Below, one piece after another: positions 38,101-47,900 of a DNA stretch of 64,000 nt. This DNA comes from Bacteroidetes bacterium GWC2_46_850. GTDB lineage: Bacteria > Bacteroidota > Bacteroidia > Bacteroidales > Dysgonomonadaceae. Location of the stretch: assembly GCA_001768325.1 (NCBI GenBank), contig MENQ01000030.1:51122-115121 (forward strand), given 5' to 3'. Each line of letters begins with the position of its first letter. The stretch's first letter is position 1. Made by a program: the position numbers and the translations under genes. The notes beneath the pieces are model-generated. The model did no database searches. It was given only the letters and a program-made list of their open reading frames with translations, and had not been told where the DNA came from.

Positions 38101-38454
38101 GATGTGTGGAGTCCTGAAAACACATCCGGAAGATATCCACAACCGACGACCAAAGTACACAGCAGTAGTTCAGATGCAATGAACTACGTGAGTGGTAACA
38201 TGGTAACTGTGCGAAATATATCGTTGTCATATACATTCCCTGAAAAGGTTCTAAAGAAATACAATCTTTCAAATATGCAGCTATACGGACAGGTAATCAA
38301 TCCATTTATCTTCGGGGGCGACCTTGTAAAAGTGGGTATCAACCCCGATGACGTGAATGGTTGGGATTCAAAAACTGGTGCAATGGCAGGAGGACAAACC
38401 AACAACACTGCATTGATGCGTAGTTATGTAATTGGATTAAGATTCGGATTTTAA
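35137..38454 (+). CDS. SusC/RagA family TonB-dependent oligosaccharide transporter (second pair)
   Basis: 1105 residues. The N-terminus has a long basic stretch before the hydrophobic signal segment (about 18-36), then a carboxypeptidase-regulatory-like domain (about 40-125), TonB-box region (LDELIVVGYGTQ), plug (IRGNRSINASNEPLYVVDGIPL) and a beta-barrel ending in an aromatic strand (YVIGLRFGF). No STN domain. It heads the plus-strand operon and its stop codon is immediately followed by the susD start. Its barrel differs clearly from the minus-strand SusC, so the two pairs probably import different oligosaccharides from the same polymer. Confidence 0.94.
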   Translation: MKNLKRKTKSSVHLARQLLKLFLAMVLLTGTVALNAQTRTITGTIVDNNDVPVIGATIMVVGTTNGTTTDANGHYSLRNISADDVLQISYIGYETQTISVGAQTNIRIMLKEDTQTLDELIVVGYGTQKKSDLTGALSRVTEEQIKERPVQNALQALQGKVTGVDISSNNRPGELASIRIRGNRSINASNEPLYVVDGIPLASGSMADINPNDISSIEVLKDASATAIYGSRGANGVVLVQTKKGTEGRVTVGYDGSVSFNRIDELTDYMNAGELLDWQRSAYINGGTYGGAYGNAPDMERDMVLFMGSQNYMRRILGTAYQLDSNGNQVLRPATAAEKAMGYADQVPVYNAAKLFDQNWTDLVTRTGITNNHQISLSSGSDRSKLYMSVSYLNQESPMVDQDYERFTANINGNVNPVKWLNVGASLNANYSIQNYGMMNNTGNSTAKDSYGQALALLSYAPAYDEEGNLMNPGSGFGPSGDNVLVNIANGINEDRAYSVMSSNFAEVDITSWLKYRMNLGAQFRHTRNGSFYDKDYTNPIGSKPPASVPMTGYNRNATSFSWVLENLLYADKNWDDIHTLNLTLLQSAQETRNENLWVRSQDLLYSSALWYSLSDNSVGKPHGYGSGFSKYALASYMGRVNYSLLNKYLLTATGRWDGSSVLAPGNKWDFFPSLAVAWKLEQERFLQDMDWVDQLKLRYGWGVTGNSAVGAYSTSGSLMGANQVFNNTEVAGAKASVMPNYALGWEKTAQTNLGLDFALFKNRISGSIEYYQANTSDLLMDRSIPAILGYVSIQSNVGKTRNRGFEVNLSTVNISTPDFTWETDFNWSTNKEEIVELANGKQDDKSNGWFIGQPIRVMRDYQYDRLWQDTEEDRSLIDIYKTVGKLTYIPGQVKLVDQQPMEVVPAGTEGSVTYTLASGETITIMDNGFGKINDDDAKILGSNRPKWVGGITNTFAYKNLQLNFLVYARIGNLYYGLLQTYGRRVEKDVWSPENTSGRYPQPTTKVHSSSSDAMNYVSGNMVTVRNISLSYTFPEKVLKKYNLSNMQLYGQVINPFIFGGDLVKVGINPDDVNGWDSKTGAMAGGQTNNTALMRSYVIGLRFGF

Positions 38455-40719
38455 ATGAAAGCAATCATGAAAAAGTACATTATAATAATATTATTATCAT
38501 CTATAGGAATAGTATCTTGTTCCGATAGTTTTTTGGAAGAAAAGATGGTGTCGACAATTACCCAGGATTATTTTAATACCGAGAAAGGGTTGGAACAACT
38601 CATAAACGGAACGTACGATGCCTTGAGATGGAAGTATGGATGGGAAGAAGGATCTTACATGTTTCATGTGGGGTCGGATGCAGAAATAAGGGGAGATAAT
38701 TCCTGGGATATTTATTCTCCCACAGTATGGACACCTGCCGGGGGCGCTGGGAACTATACAAACAATCTGATGGGATATTACGCCAAGCAACTCCTGGGAG
38801 GCTACCCCACGGTAAATAATTGCAACAGGGCAATAGAAACAATAAGAGAGGGAAAGGCAATGGGACGCTTTGCAACAGATAAGCAATATGCAGCTCAAAG
38901 AATGTCAGAGGCGCTGTTTACAAGAGCATGGGTCATTTATATGTTGAACACTTCGCTGGGTGATGTTCATATGACTTTGAAAAGCAACAACTCGTTGCCT
39001 GCTGCGTACAATTTCCCGAAATCAACATCTGAAGAGATATACAAACAGATCATTGGTGATTTGAGATTCTGTTATGATAATCTTCCCGCTACCCTATTCG
39101 AAGGTGGATCAACAGAGGGCAGAGAGAGGGTATCTAAAGGTGCAGCAGCCCATTTTCTTGCCAAGCTTTATCTGCAAAGAGCGCAGGGGGCTGACTTCAA
39201 ACAGTACAGGAAAGCTGACGGTACAATTGATCATGCCAATGCAAATGCTCATTTGGGAATGCTTTATAAAGGAAATGTAGCAACAGATCTTGATTCATGT
39301 ATCTATTTTGCAACACAGGTAATCAATAGTCCCAATTACAAACTGGCCGAAGATTATGCCGATATTTTTGCTACCGCAAAAGGTGCATACCCTTCCGAAA
39401 ACAATCCGGAGATTATTTTAGCTGCTTCCTTTGGTCCCAAGCTGGCCAATACCCGCTACGGTATGCGTTTTCAATGCTACATGACCTGTAATTATGTGCG
39501 TGCACTTTGGGGCTTACCCAACCGTACATGGGAATATGGACATCAGAACGTGAGGATGAGAACAAATGACTGGGGATACGATGTGTTTACAGATAAACAG
39601 TCGGACTCAAGGTTCGAAAAGACATTCCTTATAGAATACAAGGCCATGCTATCCGAAGGAGCCAATGATGTTGATTATTACAGTTACAAAGATCCAAAAA
39701 ACGGTACAAAACAATGGTCTGCTGACGAGGCTGCCTATTTTAATGCAAACATTTTACCTGCGTATAACCGCGAATCGTGGAATGGACGTCCAGCTGTTGC
39801 CGGAGAACGTAAGATAGGAAAAGGTGATTTGGGTCTTGTCTTTCTAGAAAATACAAAAGAGACAGCCATCCCGATCGACGTAGCGAAAGCGCAGCCTTAT
39901 GTATTATATCCACGCTGGACAAAAGATGGAGATAAATATTATTACAGAAGAGATGCAAGTGATAATTTCAAAGCAAACAACGTAGGGCTGGAATTTGGTA
40001 TTGGTGTTGCTGCTACTGTAAAAAAACATATCGACGTGAACAGGGAAGCCATAAACTCGGAGTATGGAAGCCGAAATGTGGCAATGTTCAGAATAGCAGA
40101 GACATACCTGATAAGAGCAGAAGCATATGGCCGTAAGGGTGATATTGCTTCAGCAATAAATGATGTGAATAAAGTAAGAGAAAGAGCAGCATACAAGCCT
40201 GGCGAGAATCGTGCGGAAGTGCTTGCAAGATTATATCCGGGCGCAGCGGAGCTGAACGCTTCGGAGAAACTATATCCTTATACCGTAACCCAAGGCAGGG
40301 TTTCCGATATGAGAATTGATGCTACTTACTGGGACGGTACTTCAGCCAATTCAATTGCAGAGAATTATCCCTCCAGCGCAAAAACTGATTTGCAAAGGTT
40401 CGTTCATTTCATTTACAATGAACTGACAAGAGAGATGATTGGAGAGCTTACAATCTATGAAGGAATTCATCATGCTGGAATTCAGGCCGACAGGATTATG
40501 TGGCACCAGCAGATGGGGTCAACCCTTCAAAATCACTGGCCTGTATCTGATAATGTGAATGGGACACAAGGTCAAAACGGAAACGGGAAGGGTGCATTCA
40601 GGCCTTTCAATACATTCAAGCCATTCCCGCAGGCATTTATGGATATGCTCACCGATGAAAACGGGAAACTGCTGGATGAGACAGCGAAAGCAGCTTACCA
40701 GAATCCGGGTTACAATTAA
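38455..40719 (+). CDS. SusD/RagB family glycan-binding lipoprotein (second pair)
   Basis: 754 residues, long for the family (usually about 500-650). The start codon abuts the susC stop; a second in-frame ATG at 38467 would also give the signal. Lipobox VSC (Cys22) is followed by SDSFLEEKM. SusD features are the N-terminal helical repeats and the late block VAMFRIAETYLIRAEAYGRKGDIASAINDVNKVRERAAY. Extra length is spread over the middle and C-terminus, possibly an enlarged binding surface. It partners with the upstream SusC at the outer membrane. Confidence 0.92.
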   Translation: MKAIMKKYIIIILLSSIGIVSCSDSFLEEKMVSTITQDYFNTEKGLEQLINGTYDALRWKYGWEEGSYMFHVGSDAEIRGDNSWDIYSPTVWTPAGGAGNYTNNLMGYYAKQLLGGYPTVNNCNRAIETIREGKAMGRFATDKQYAAQRMSEALFTRAWVIYMLNTSLGDVHMTLKSNNSLPAAYNFPKSTSEEIYKQIIGDLRFCYDNLPATLFEGGSTEGRERVSKGAAAHFLAKLYLQRAQGADFKQYRKADGTIDHANANAHLGMLYKGNVATDLDSCIYFATQVINSPNYKLAEDYADIFATAKGAYPSENNPEIILAASFGPKLANTRYGMRFQCYMTCNYVRALWGLPNRTWEYGHQNVRMRTNDWGYDVFTDKQSDSRFEKTFLIEYKAMLSEGANDVDYYSYKDPKNGTKQWSADEAAYFNANILPAYNRESWNGRPAVAGERKIGKGDLGLVFLENTKETAIPIDVAKAQPYVLYPRWTKDGDKYYYRRDASDNFKANNVGLEFGIGVAATVKKHIDVNREAINSEYGSRNVAMFRIAETYLIRAEAYGRKGDIASAINDVNKVRERAAYKPGENRAEVLARLYPGAAELNASEKLYPYTVTQGRVSDMRIDATYWDGTSANSIAENYPSSAKTDLQRFVHFIYNELTREMIGELTIYEGIHHAGIQADRIMWHQQMGSTLQNHWPVSDNVNGTQGQNGNGKGAFRPFNTFKPFPQAFMDMLTDENGKLLDETAKAAYQNPGYN

Positions 40720-40734
40720 GAATTTATGGCGTAG

Positions 40735-42564
40735 ATGAATAAAATAGCTTTTATTTTTTGCCTCCTGTTATTTACTGTGCAGGCTTACTCTCAGGATCCG
40801 CGTGAGCTTTTATACAATATTGAAATACTTGCGCCCAATCATGCCTTTAAACCGAAGGTAGATGGATTTGCAAAAGAGAGAATTGAAGATGAATTAAACC
40901 GGGGTGTCATTGCGGTTGAGGGTGAAGATAACAACGTGTATGTGAGCTGGAGACTATTAAAATCGGATCCCGCTGATGTAGCTTTTGATGTGTACAGGGG
41001 TACCGGCAATCGTTCTGTTAAACTGAACAGGAGACCCGTCACGGCTACCACGGATTTTGTAGACCGGAAAGCGAGCAATAAGACAGATGAATACTGGGTT
41101 ATCCCTGTAACGAAAAAAGGGAATGAGGCACCCTCGGAAAAAGCTTCCGTGATTGCCAAGAAATCGCTGGAAGAGCCTGCCTACATCTCCATACCGCTGC
41201 AGGATGAGGTCGTTCCGGGAAGGAGAAGGCTGGGGGTGGCCGACCTGAATGGTGACGGCAAATTCGATTTCATCCTGATACAACCCAACGTGAGCAAGGA
41301 TCCGGGATCACGACCCGATTCCTCACAGGTGACCTATAAGATAGAGGCATATCTGAATGATGGCACTTTTCTGTGGCGCAACGACCTGGGTGATGGAATT
41401 GAACCGGGCGTTTGGTATTCTCCTTTTATCGCTTACGATTTTGATGGTGACGGCAAAGCGGAGATCGCTGTGAAGACAGCACCGGATGGTATTCGGGATG
41501 CCGATGGCGCCGTTTATGAAGGCGAGGAGTGGATCTCCATCTGGGATGGCATGACCGGCGAGGAGATAACCAGAGCCAGCTGGCCTGAACGTACGGAGAG
41601 ACTGGGAAACTACAACAGGCAAAACCGCAACCAGCTGGGTGTGGCCTATCTGGATGGAAAAACACCCTGCCTGATTGTGGGGCGCGGAACCTATAAAGCG
41701 ATGTTCGTGGACGCATATCAGTTTACCGATGGGCAGCTTACAAAACTGTGGAGCTGGGACGGCGATGAGGAGAATCCCATCGTACGCAGTCAGGGAGCCC
41801 ATATCATGCTGGTGAATGATGTGGATGAGGATGGCCGTGACGAAATGATTCTCGGGAGTGCAGTTTTGGACGATGATGGTACATTGTTGTGGTCGGCCGG
41901 TTTGGGCCATCCTGACAAGGTTTATGTTACCGATATTGATCCTTCCCACCCTGGTCTCGAGATATTTTTTGCCGTTGAGGCTTTGCATGACAAGGACGGC
42001 CTGGGCATATGCGTTCGTGATGCAAAAACAGGTGAACTGATCTGGAGCGTGGGTGAACCCACTGTCCATATCGGTTCGGGCATGGTGGCCGATATAGATC
42101 CGTCACTTCCGGGATTGGAGGGTTTCGCAAATGAAGATCCCAAGGGACACAGAGCAATGAGGGTGCCCGGGAATGACAACAAATATCTGTTTGACGCAAA
42201 GGGAAATCTGATTGGTTCAGGAGAAGATGTGCCGCCAACGGGTGACTGGCTCTGGTGGGATGCCGGCAAGATACGCCAGTATATTGCCGGTGACCGGGAA
42301 GGAATCTCGGTGATGAAATATAAGCAGGGGGAAGTACAAAGCGGTTTCCAGGGGCGGGTTATCATGACTGCCGACCTCTTTGGCGACTGGCGCGAAGAGA
42401 TAATCACCGCTTTGCCCGGTGAGTTACGCATTTATAGTACAACACTTCCTGCGAACGACCGCAGGATAACACTCCTGCAAGACAATACGTACAGGCAGAC
42501 GATCACTGTTCGTACGATGGGATATCAGCAACCACCCGTTCCATCCTTTTATTTGGGAGAATAA
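40735..42564 (+). CDS. PL11-like rhamnogalacturonan lyase homolog
   Basis: 609 residues with a signal peptide (1-19). An N-terminal insert (about 20-60) precedes a fibronectin-like domain and an eight-bladed propeller with calcium loops DLNGDGKFD, DFDGDGKAE and DVDEDGRDE, plus AVKTAPDG where the canonical PL11 has MKTGDG. The C-terminal ADLFGDWREEIITALPGELRIYST is shared with the other PL11 gene. It is clearly of the PL11 fold and family but divergent from the gene at 21578. It may cut a modified RG-I segment or a different rhamnose-uronate linkage. Operon gaps are 15 and 23 bp. Confidence 0.82.
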   Translation: MNKIAFIFCLLLFTVQAYSQDPRELLYNIEILAPNHAFKPKVDGFAKERIEDELNRGVIAVEGEDNNVYVSWRLLKSDPADVAFDVYRGTGNRSVKLNRRPVTATTDFVDRKASNKTDEYWVIPVTKKGNEAPSEKASVIAKKSLEEPAYISIPLQDEVVPGRRRLGVADLNGDGKFDFILIQPNVSKDPGSRPDSSQVTYKIEAYLNDGTFLWRNDLGDGIEPGVWYSPFIAYDFDGDGKAEIAVKTAPDGIRDADGAVYEGEEWISIWDGMTGEEITRASWPERTERLGNYNRQNRNQLGVAYLDGKTPCLIVGRGTYKAMFVDAYQFTDGQLTKLWSWDGDEENPIVRSQGAHIMLVNDVDEDGRDEMILGSAVLDDDGTLLWSAGLGHPDKVYVTDIDPSHPGLEIFFAVEALHDKDGLGICVRDAKTGELIWSVGEPTVHIGSGMVADIDPSLPGLEGFANEDPKGHRAMRVPGNDNKYLFDAKGNLIGSGEDVPPTGDWLWWDAGKIRQYIAGDREGISVMKYKQGEVQSGFQGRVIMTADLFGDWREEIITALPGELRIYSTTLPANDRRITLLQDNTYRQTITVRTMGYQQPPVPSFYLGE

Positions 42565-42587
42565 TATAGTTAAAATATTTCAATCGT

Positions 42588-43949
42588 ATGAAAAAACATT
42601 TTTCGGGTATTGCATCCATCTTGTTGTGCTGTTTTATCCTGCCCCTGTCTCTGCAAGCCCAAATAGGTACCCGTTTCCCATCAGAGAGAAAAGTGGTAAA
42701 CGATCCGGTGACGGGTGTCGAGCTTCTGTTTTTGACAAGCAGCCAGTCGGGCGACAGAAAAATTTATCCCACACACAATCAGTGGACTTCCAATGGCGAG
42801 TGGGTTGTCTTCAGCTCGGGGCGCGTTGCGGGAGAAGCCATGGCCGTAAACGAGAAAACAGGTGATATTGTACAGATTACCGAGGGTGGATATTCCGGGA
42901 TGCTGAGTGTGGCAAGAAAATCAATGAAGCTCTATTTTATGCGCAGACCGGAGGGTCCGCAACGTACTCCCGTGGCGGTAGAGGTTGTCGAGATTGATCT
43001 GGAAAAGCTGTTTGCTGACTCTGAGTCGGGCAACCTGAAACGGGCTGCTGCTTATGAACGGATCTGCGGAGTCACCCCGGCTGACATGGACGCAGGAGGA
43101 GACATGGCGCTCGACGGGGGAGAGGAGTGGGTGTGGTTTCGTGTGGGAAAAGAGGAGGCCTTAAAATATCTTCCCGAAGGAACAGAGATTGCCCGACCTT
43201 TCGGCCCCCGGAACATGGGCGCCGGCCCCGCCGGTATTGCCGGAATGAATATCCATACCGGTGAAATCAAACAGGTCGTGTCGGTACCTTTCCAGATTGG
43301 ACACATACAGAGCAACCCCTGGGTGCCCGGACAGATTGTCTTCTGCTGGGAAACAGGTGGTAAGGCCCCACAACGTACATGGATTGTCAATGCCGACTGT
43401 ACAGGACTGCGTCCGCTTTATCCGGAGTCGGAATACGAGTGGATCACACACGAGGCGGTGATCAGCCCCGATGAAGTAGCATTTGCCATATTGGGACATC
43501 GACCCATACAGGGCATCCACGATGAGCACAGGCCAAAAGGAACCGACGTGAAGGGTGCCAACCCGGGACAAGAAACAGCTTGGGGACCTTCCGGAACACG
43601 GGAAAAACCGACCGGACTCGGGATTGTGAATATCAACACCCGGGAAATGACAATCGCCGGACAAATACCCTACGGCAGTGGATTCTGGCATGTGCACGGT
43701 TCACACGACAAGCGTCTTGCCGTGGGCGACAATTTTGAACGTGAACTCTACCTGATCAATCGCGAAACAAACGAAAGGATGCTCCTTACCGCCGGTCATA
43801 AGGCCACAGCTGCCGATCATCTGCATCCCACATTCAGCCCCGACGGTACCAAAATAGAGATTCAATCGGCCATGCTTTCCGAAGACGACAGATCCATGAA
43901 CATCTGTATTGTTCGTGTACCCGGGAAGTGGTTGAAAAATGAGAGATAA
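42588..43949 (+). CDS. Exported PL22-like oligogalacturonide lyase-family beta-propeller
   Basis: 453 residues with a signal peptide (about 1-24). The rest is a seven-bladed-propeller-like protein resembling oligogalacturonate lyases of PL22: GHIQSNPW, IVFCWETGG, ITHEAV, FWHVHGS and the late ADHLHPTFSPDG supply the histidines expected for metal binding and catalysis. PL22 enzymes split short galacturonides by beta-elimination and are usually cytosolic, so export is unusual. Here it probably handles short uronate-containing products in the periplasm. The similarity is to the superfamily; exact family membership is not certain. Confidence 0.65.
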   Translation: MKKHFSGIASILLCCFILPLSLQAQIGTRFPSERKVVNDPVTGVELLFLTSSQSGDRKIYPTHNQWTSNGEWVVFSSGRVAGEAMAVNEKTGDIVQITEGGYSGMLSVARKSMKLYFMRRPEGPQRTPVAVEVVEIDLEKLFADSESGNLKRAAAYERICGVTPADMDAGGDMALDGGEEWVWFRVGKEEALKYLPEGTEIARPFGPRNMGAGPAGIAGMNIHTGEIKQVVSVPFQIGHIQSNPWVPGQIVFCWETGGKAPQRTWIVNADCTGLRPLYPESEYEWITHEAVISPDEVAFAILGHRPIQGIHDEHRPKGTDVKGANPGQETAWGPSGTREKPTGLGIVNINTREMTIAGQIPYGSGFWHVHGSHDKRLAVGDNFERELYLINRETNERMLLTAGHKATAADHLHPTFSPDGTKIEIQSAMLSEDDRSMNICIVRVPGKWLKNER

Positions 43950-44020
43950 GAGCCGGATGAGTTGATGGGGCAGTTAAATTTTCCTAAGTTTGTAGTTGAA
44001 AACCATTTTTAATAAATCAT

Positions 44021-44893
44021 ATGAAGCGTAAATTGTTTTTGTTTTTATTTCTGTTGCAGGCAGGCTTTCTTGCAGCACAGAACATGACCGATGTGAGCCT
44101 TTTTTTACGGAGCGACAGTGGCACCTATCTCAACCGTGTCTCATCGGAAACGGGCGATCTGTACAAGGCCTTGGGCCATCACGGGCCTGCCATTGAAAAT
44201 GAGTGGCTGGCACTGAGGTTGTATTTCGACAAGAAAGCGGCCATCGATGTTTATTCGAAAGCAACGCCCGGGCTAGAACTGGGTACCTATAAATGGTATC
44301 CCACCACGCAGCAGCAGCTCGAGGGAAAGGGAGCCGACTACTACAAGGTGGGACCCACCGTCGGCCTTGGCGGTATCCGCTTGTGGGACGGCGAGAAGGT
44401 GGTTCCCCTCGATCCTGTTTCAAACAGAACAGCCAGGGTGGTAAAAGAGGGGTCGGTCTCCTATATGGAGATGCTATCGGAAGATGTACCCTACGGGAAC
44501 CGGAAAGTGGATATCCTGGTGCGGGTGACCGTCTATTCCGGATTTAGAAAGGCGAAGGTGGAAGCCTTCGCGTTGACCGATGAGGATGTGGCATTTGTCA
44601 CCGGCATCAACTATCACCCCGGACAGCAGGTGGTTGTGGAGGAGGATTGTATATTCACCTGGGGACTGCACCCCGAAGATGTGGCTGCTGAACAGGTGGA
44701 GCTGGGCTCCGCGATCTTTGTGAATCCCGATGACTTCGATCAGACAAAAGACGATGGAAACCAGCATATTTTTATTTCTAAACCGACCAGACAGATGAGC
44801 CTGTGGATTACCTCTGCCAATGGCAAGGAGCCGCTCGTGAACACCCTTGATCGGTTTATCGACTTTGCAAAATTTGAAATGCGTATAGATTAA
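44021..44893 (+). CDS. DUF4861-like exported protein
   Basis: 290 residues with a signal peptide (about 1-19). The block GPAIENEWLALRLYFDKKAAIDVYSKATPG and later LGTYKWYP and LGGIRLWDG match the DUF4861 proteins often found in pectin and ulvan-type PULs. The protein looks beta-rich and may be an enzyme or a glycan-binding protein; no catalytic residues can be assigned. As recalled, relatives are often near 400 residues, so this one is at the short end. It lies 71 bp after the PL22-like gene and 22 bp before CE15-GH78. Confidence 0.6.
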   Translation: MKRKLFLFLFLLQAGFLAAQNMTDVSLFLRSDSGTYLNRVSSETGDLYKALGHHGPAIENEWLALRLYFDKKAAIDVYSKATPGLELGTYKWYPTTQQQLEGKGADYYKVGPTVGLGGIRLWDGEKVVPLDPVSNRTARVVKEGSVSYMEMLSEDVPYGNRKVDILVRVTVYSGFRKAKVEAFALTDEDVAFVTGINYHPGQQVVVEEDCIFTWGLHPEDVAAEQVELGSAIFVNPDDFDQTKDDGNQHIFISKPTRQMSLWITSANGKEPLVNTLDRFIDFAKFEMRID

Positions 44894-44915
44894 CCCATCA
44901 TAGAAGCTTACAGCC

Positions 44916-47900
44916 ATGCGCACCCGCTACCACCTCCCGGTTTGCCTGATCATCCTGATGATCTTACCAGGCACCCTTTTGAGCGCCCAACAGGATACCG
45001 TCGCCGGCATCCCGGTCAACTACGATGAATCGAAGACAGGCAGCTGGGTGCTGCCCGACCTTTTTGCCCTGCAAAGCGGCAAGCGGGTGACCGATGCCAG
45101 GGGATGGATGGAGCAACGCCGCCCGGAACTGCTCCGTCTTTTCGAAACGGAGCAGTTCGGCAAGAGCCCGAAGCGGGTGTCGCGCTACGCCAACCGCTTT
45201 GATGCGGGTAGCCCTGCCTTCCATGGCAAGGCTGTCAGAAAGCAGGTGAGGCTCTACTTCACCGAAGATACGGCAAGACATCAGGCCGACATGGTGATCT
45301 ACCTGCCGGCAGAGGCAGCCGGACCGGTACCGCTCTTTCTAACTGTCAGCTTCTTGCCCAACGCCCTGATGATAGATGATCCGGGCCTGGCACCCGGCTC
45401 CTTCTGGAACAGGGCGGGGGAAAGGGTGCCGGTGGGGCCCCGGCAGGAAGCTCCCCGCATGGGAGGCCTTGATGTGGAGAAGTTCATCGCCAACGGGATT
45501 GGTGTGGCCACCCTCTACTATGGTGACATCGAGCCCGATTTTCCCGCCGGCATCCGGCACGGTGTCAGGGGGCATTTCCTGCCCGCCGGCCAGGAGTGGC
45601 CCGCGCCGGACGAGTGGGGAACCATCTCTGCCTGGGCCTGGGGACTCAGCTACGCGATGGACTACCTGGAACAGGATCCTGCTGTCGATGCATCGAAAGT
45701 GGCGCTGCATGGTGTCTCCCGCCTGGGTAAGACGGTGTTGTGGAGCGGAGCCCTCGATCAGCGCTTCGGCATGGTCATCGCCAGCTGCTCCGGCGAGGGA
45801 GGGGCTGCCCTCTCACGGCGCGACTATGGTGAGACCATTGCACACATGATCGCCCCCACGCGCTACTTCTACCAGTTTTGCGGAAATCGTGCCCGCTATG
45901 GCGATGATCCCAACCAGTCACCCATCGATGCCCATATGCTGCTTGCGCTGATCGCACCACGGCCGCTATTGCTGCAAACGGGCGACAGCGACGGATGGTC
46001 CGACCCGAAGGGTGAGTTCCTGTCGGCTGTCGCCGCCGAGCCGGTCTACCGTCTCTTCGGCAAAAGAGGCCTGGAGAGAGCGGAGATGCCCGCCCCGGGT
46101 GAGCCGATTCTCAATGATATGGGTTACTACATGCACGCCGGAGGACATGGTACCCTGCCCGGTGATTACGATGTCTTTATTGACTTCATGCGGAAACATT
46201 TTTTACCGGTCGATGCGGAGGTGACTGATAAAACCAGGACCGCACAGCTTCCCCCGGTGTTTGGTCCCGAGTATGGTGGAATGGCCAGGAAAGATGAATT
46301 GACACGGGTCTACATCTCACCGATAAGGGTGCTCTGGAGTTCCGACACCACGGGAACGCTGGTCAGGAACAGCCAGGTGTTGCTGCAGCCGGGCAACAGC
46401 CAGTCGGACATGAGCCGCACAACCCGTTTCTGCGCGATGACAACGACCCTTACCGACACCGCTTCCATCCTGCTGGACTATGGCAAAGAACTGCATGGCG
46501 GACTCCAGCTGGTGATGGGCGGCTCCTCCCGCCGGGAGCCTTCGCTGGTGCGGATCCGCTTTGGCGAGTCGGTGGGAGAAGCCAACAGCAATACCTACAA
46601 CTCCGACTGGCTGATGGGCTTTTCTACCGATGACCATGCCAAGCGGGATATCATCCTGGAGATTCCCCGCAGCGGGATGATCGAGATCGGAAACACAGGC
46701 TTCCGGTTTGTGCGGATCGACCTGCTGCAGCCGGGTACCACGATCAACATCAAGGAGGCTCGTGGCATCCTGCGCTACAGGGACATCCCCTACCTTGGGT
46801 CATTCAAAAGCAGCAACCCGCGACTCGACTCCATCTGGATGACCGGGGCCTACACCACCCACCTCAACATGCAGGAGTACCTCTGGGATGGCATCAAACG
46901 CGACCGGCTGGTCTGGCTGGGCGATTTTCATCCGGAACTGAAAGCCATCAACGCCGTATTCGGATACAACGAGGTGGTACCAAAAAGCCTGGATCTGGCA
47001 ACCCGACAATACCCGCTTCCGCAATGGATGAACGGGATGAGCTCCTACTCGATGTGGTACCTCATTATTCACCACGACTGGTACATGCAGCAAGGTGATC
47101 TCGATTTTTTGAATAGTCACCGGGAATATATTGTCGGCCTGATTGATTTGATCAATAGCAAAATCGCCGAAGATGGTACCGAGACACTGAGCCCTTTCCG
47201 GTTTCTCGACTGGCCCTCCACTCCCAACAAGGAGGGTGTGGAGGCCGGATACCGCGCGCTGCTGTCATGGGCACTGCGCGATGCACGGAAATTGTGTGCG
47301 GTGCTTGGGGAGAGCCGCTCTGCCGACGTGGCCGCGGAAGCCGCCCGGAAGCTGAATAGAAAAACTTTGCCCCACAACAACCTGAAACAGGCTGCCGCGC
47401 TGATGGCAGTAGCAGGCATGATGGATCCACTAAAAGCGAGTGAAGAGGTGATCGCTGTGGACGGTGCAAAACGTTTCTCCACCTTCTACGGCCTCTACAT
47501 GCTCGAGGCCCTCTCACTGGCCGGCATGCAGGATGAGGCACTAAAAATCGTGAGCGACTACTGGGGCGGGATGCTCGACATGGGTGCCACCACTTTCTGG
47601 GAGGACTTCAACATGGAGTGGATGGAGAACTCGGCACGGATAGACCAGCTCACACCGGAGGGGATGAACGATATCCACGGCGATTTCGGCGATTACTGTT
47701 ACCCCAGCTTTCGCCACAGCCTCTGCCATGGCTGGTCCTCCGGGGTGACAGCCTGGCTCACGGAAAATATATTGGGAATAAGGGTTGTGGAGCCCGGCTG
47801 CAAAGTCATCGAAGTAAAACCCCATCTCGGAAACCTGGCGTGGGTAGAAGGTAGTTTTCCCACTCCCCACGGGGTGGTGAAAGTGCGGCATGAACGACTG

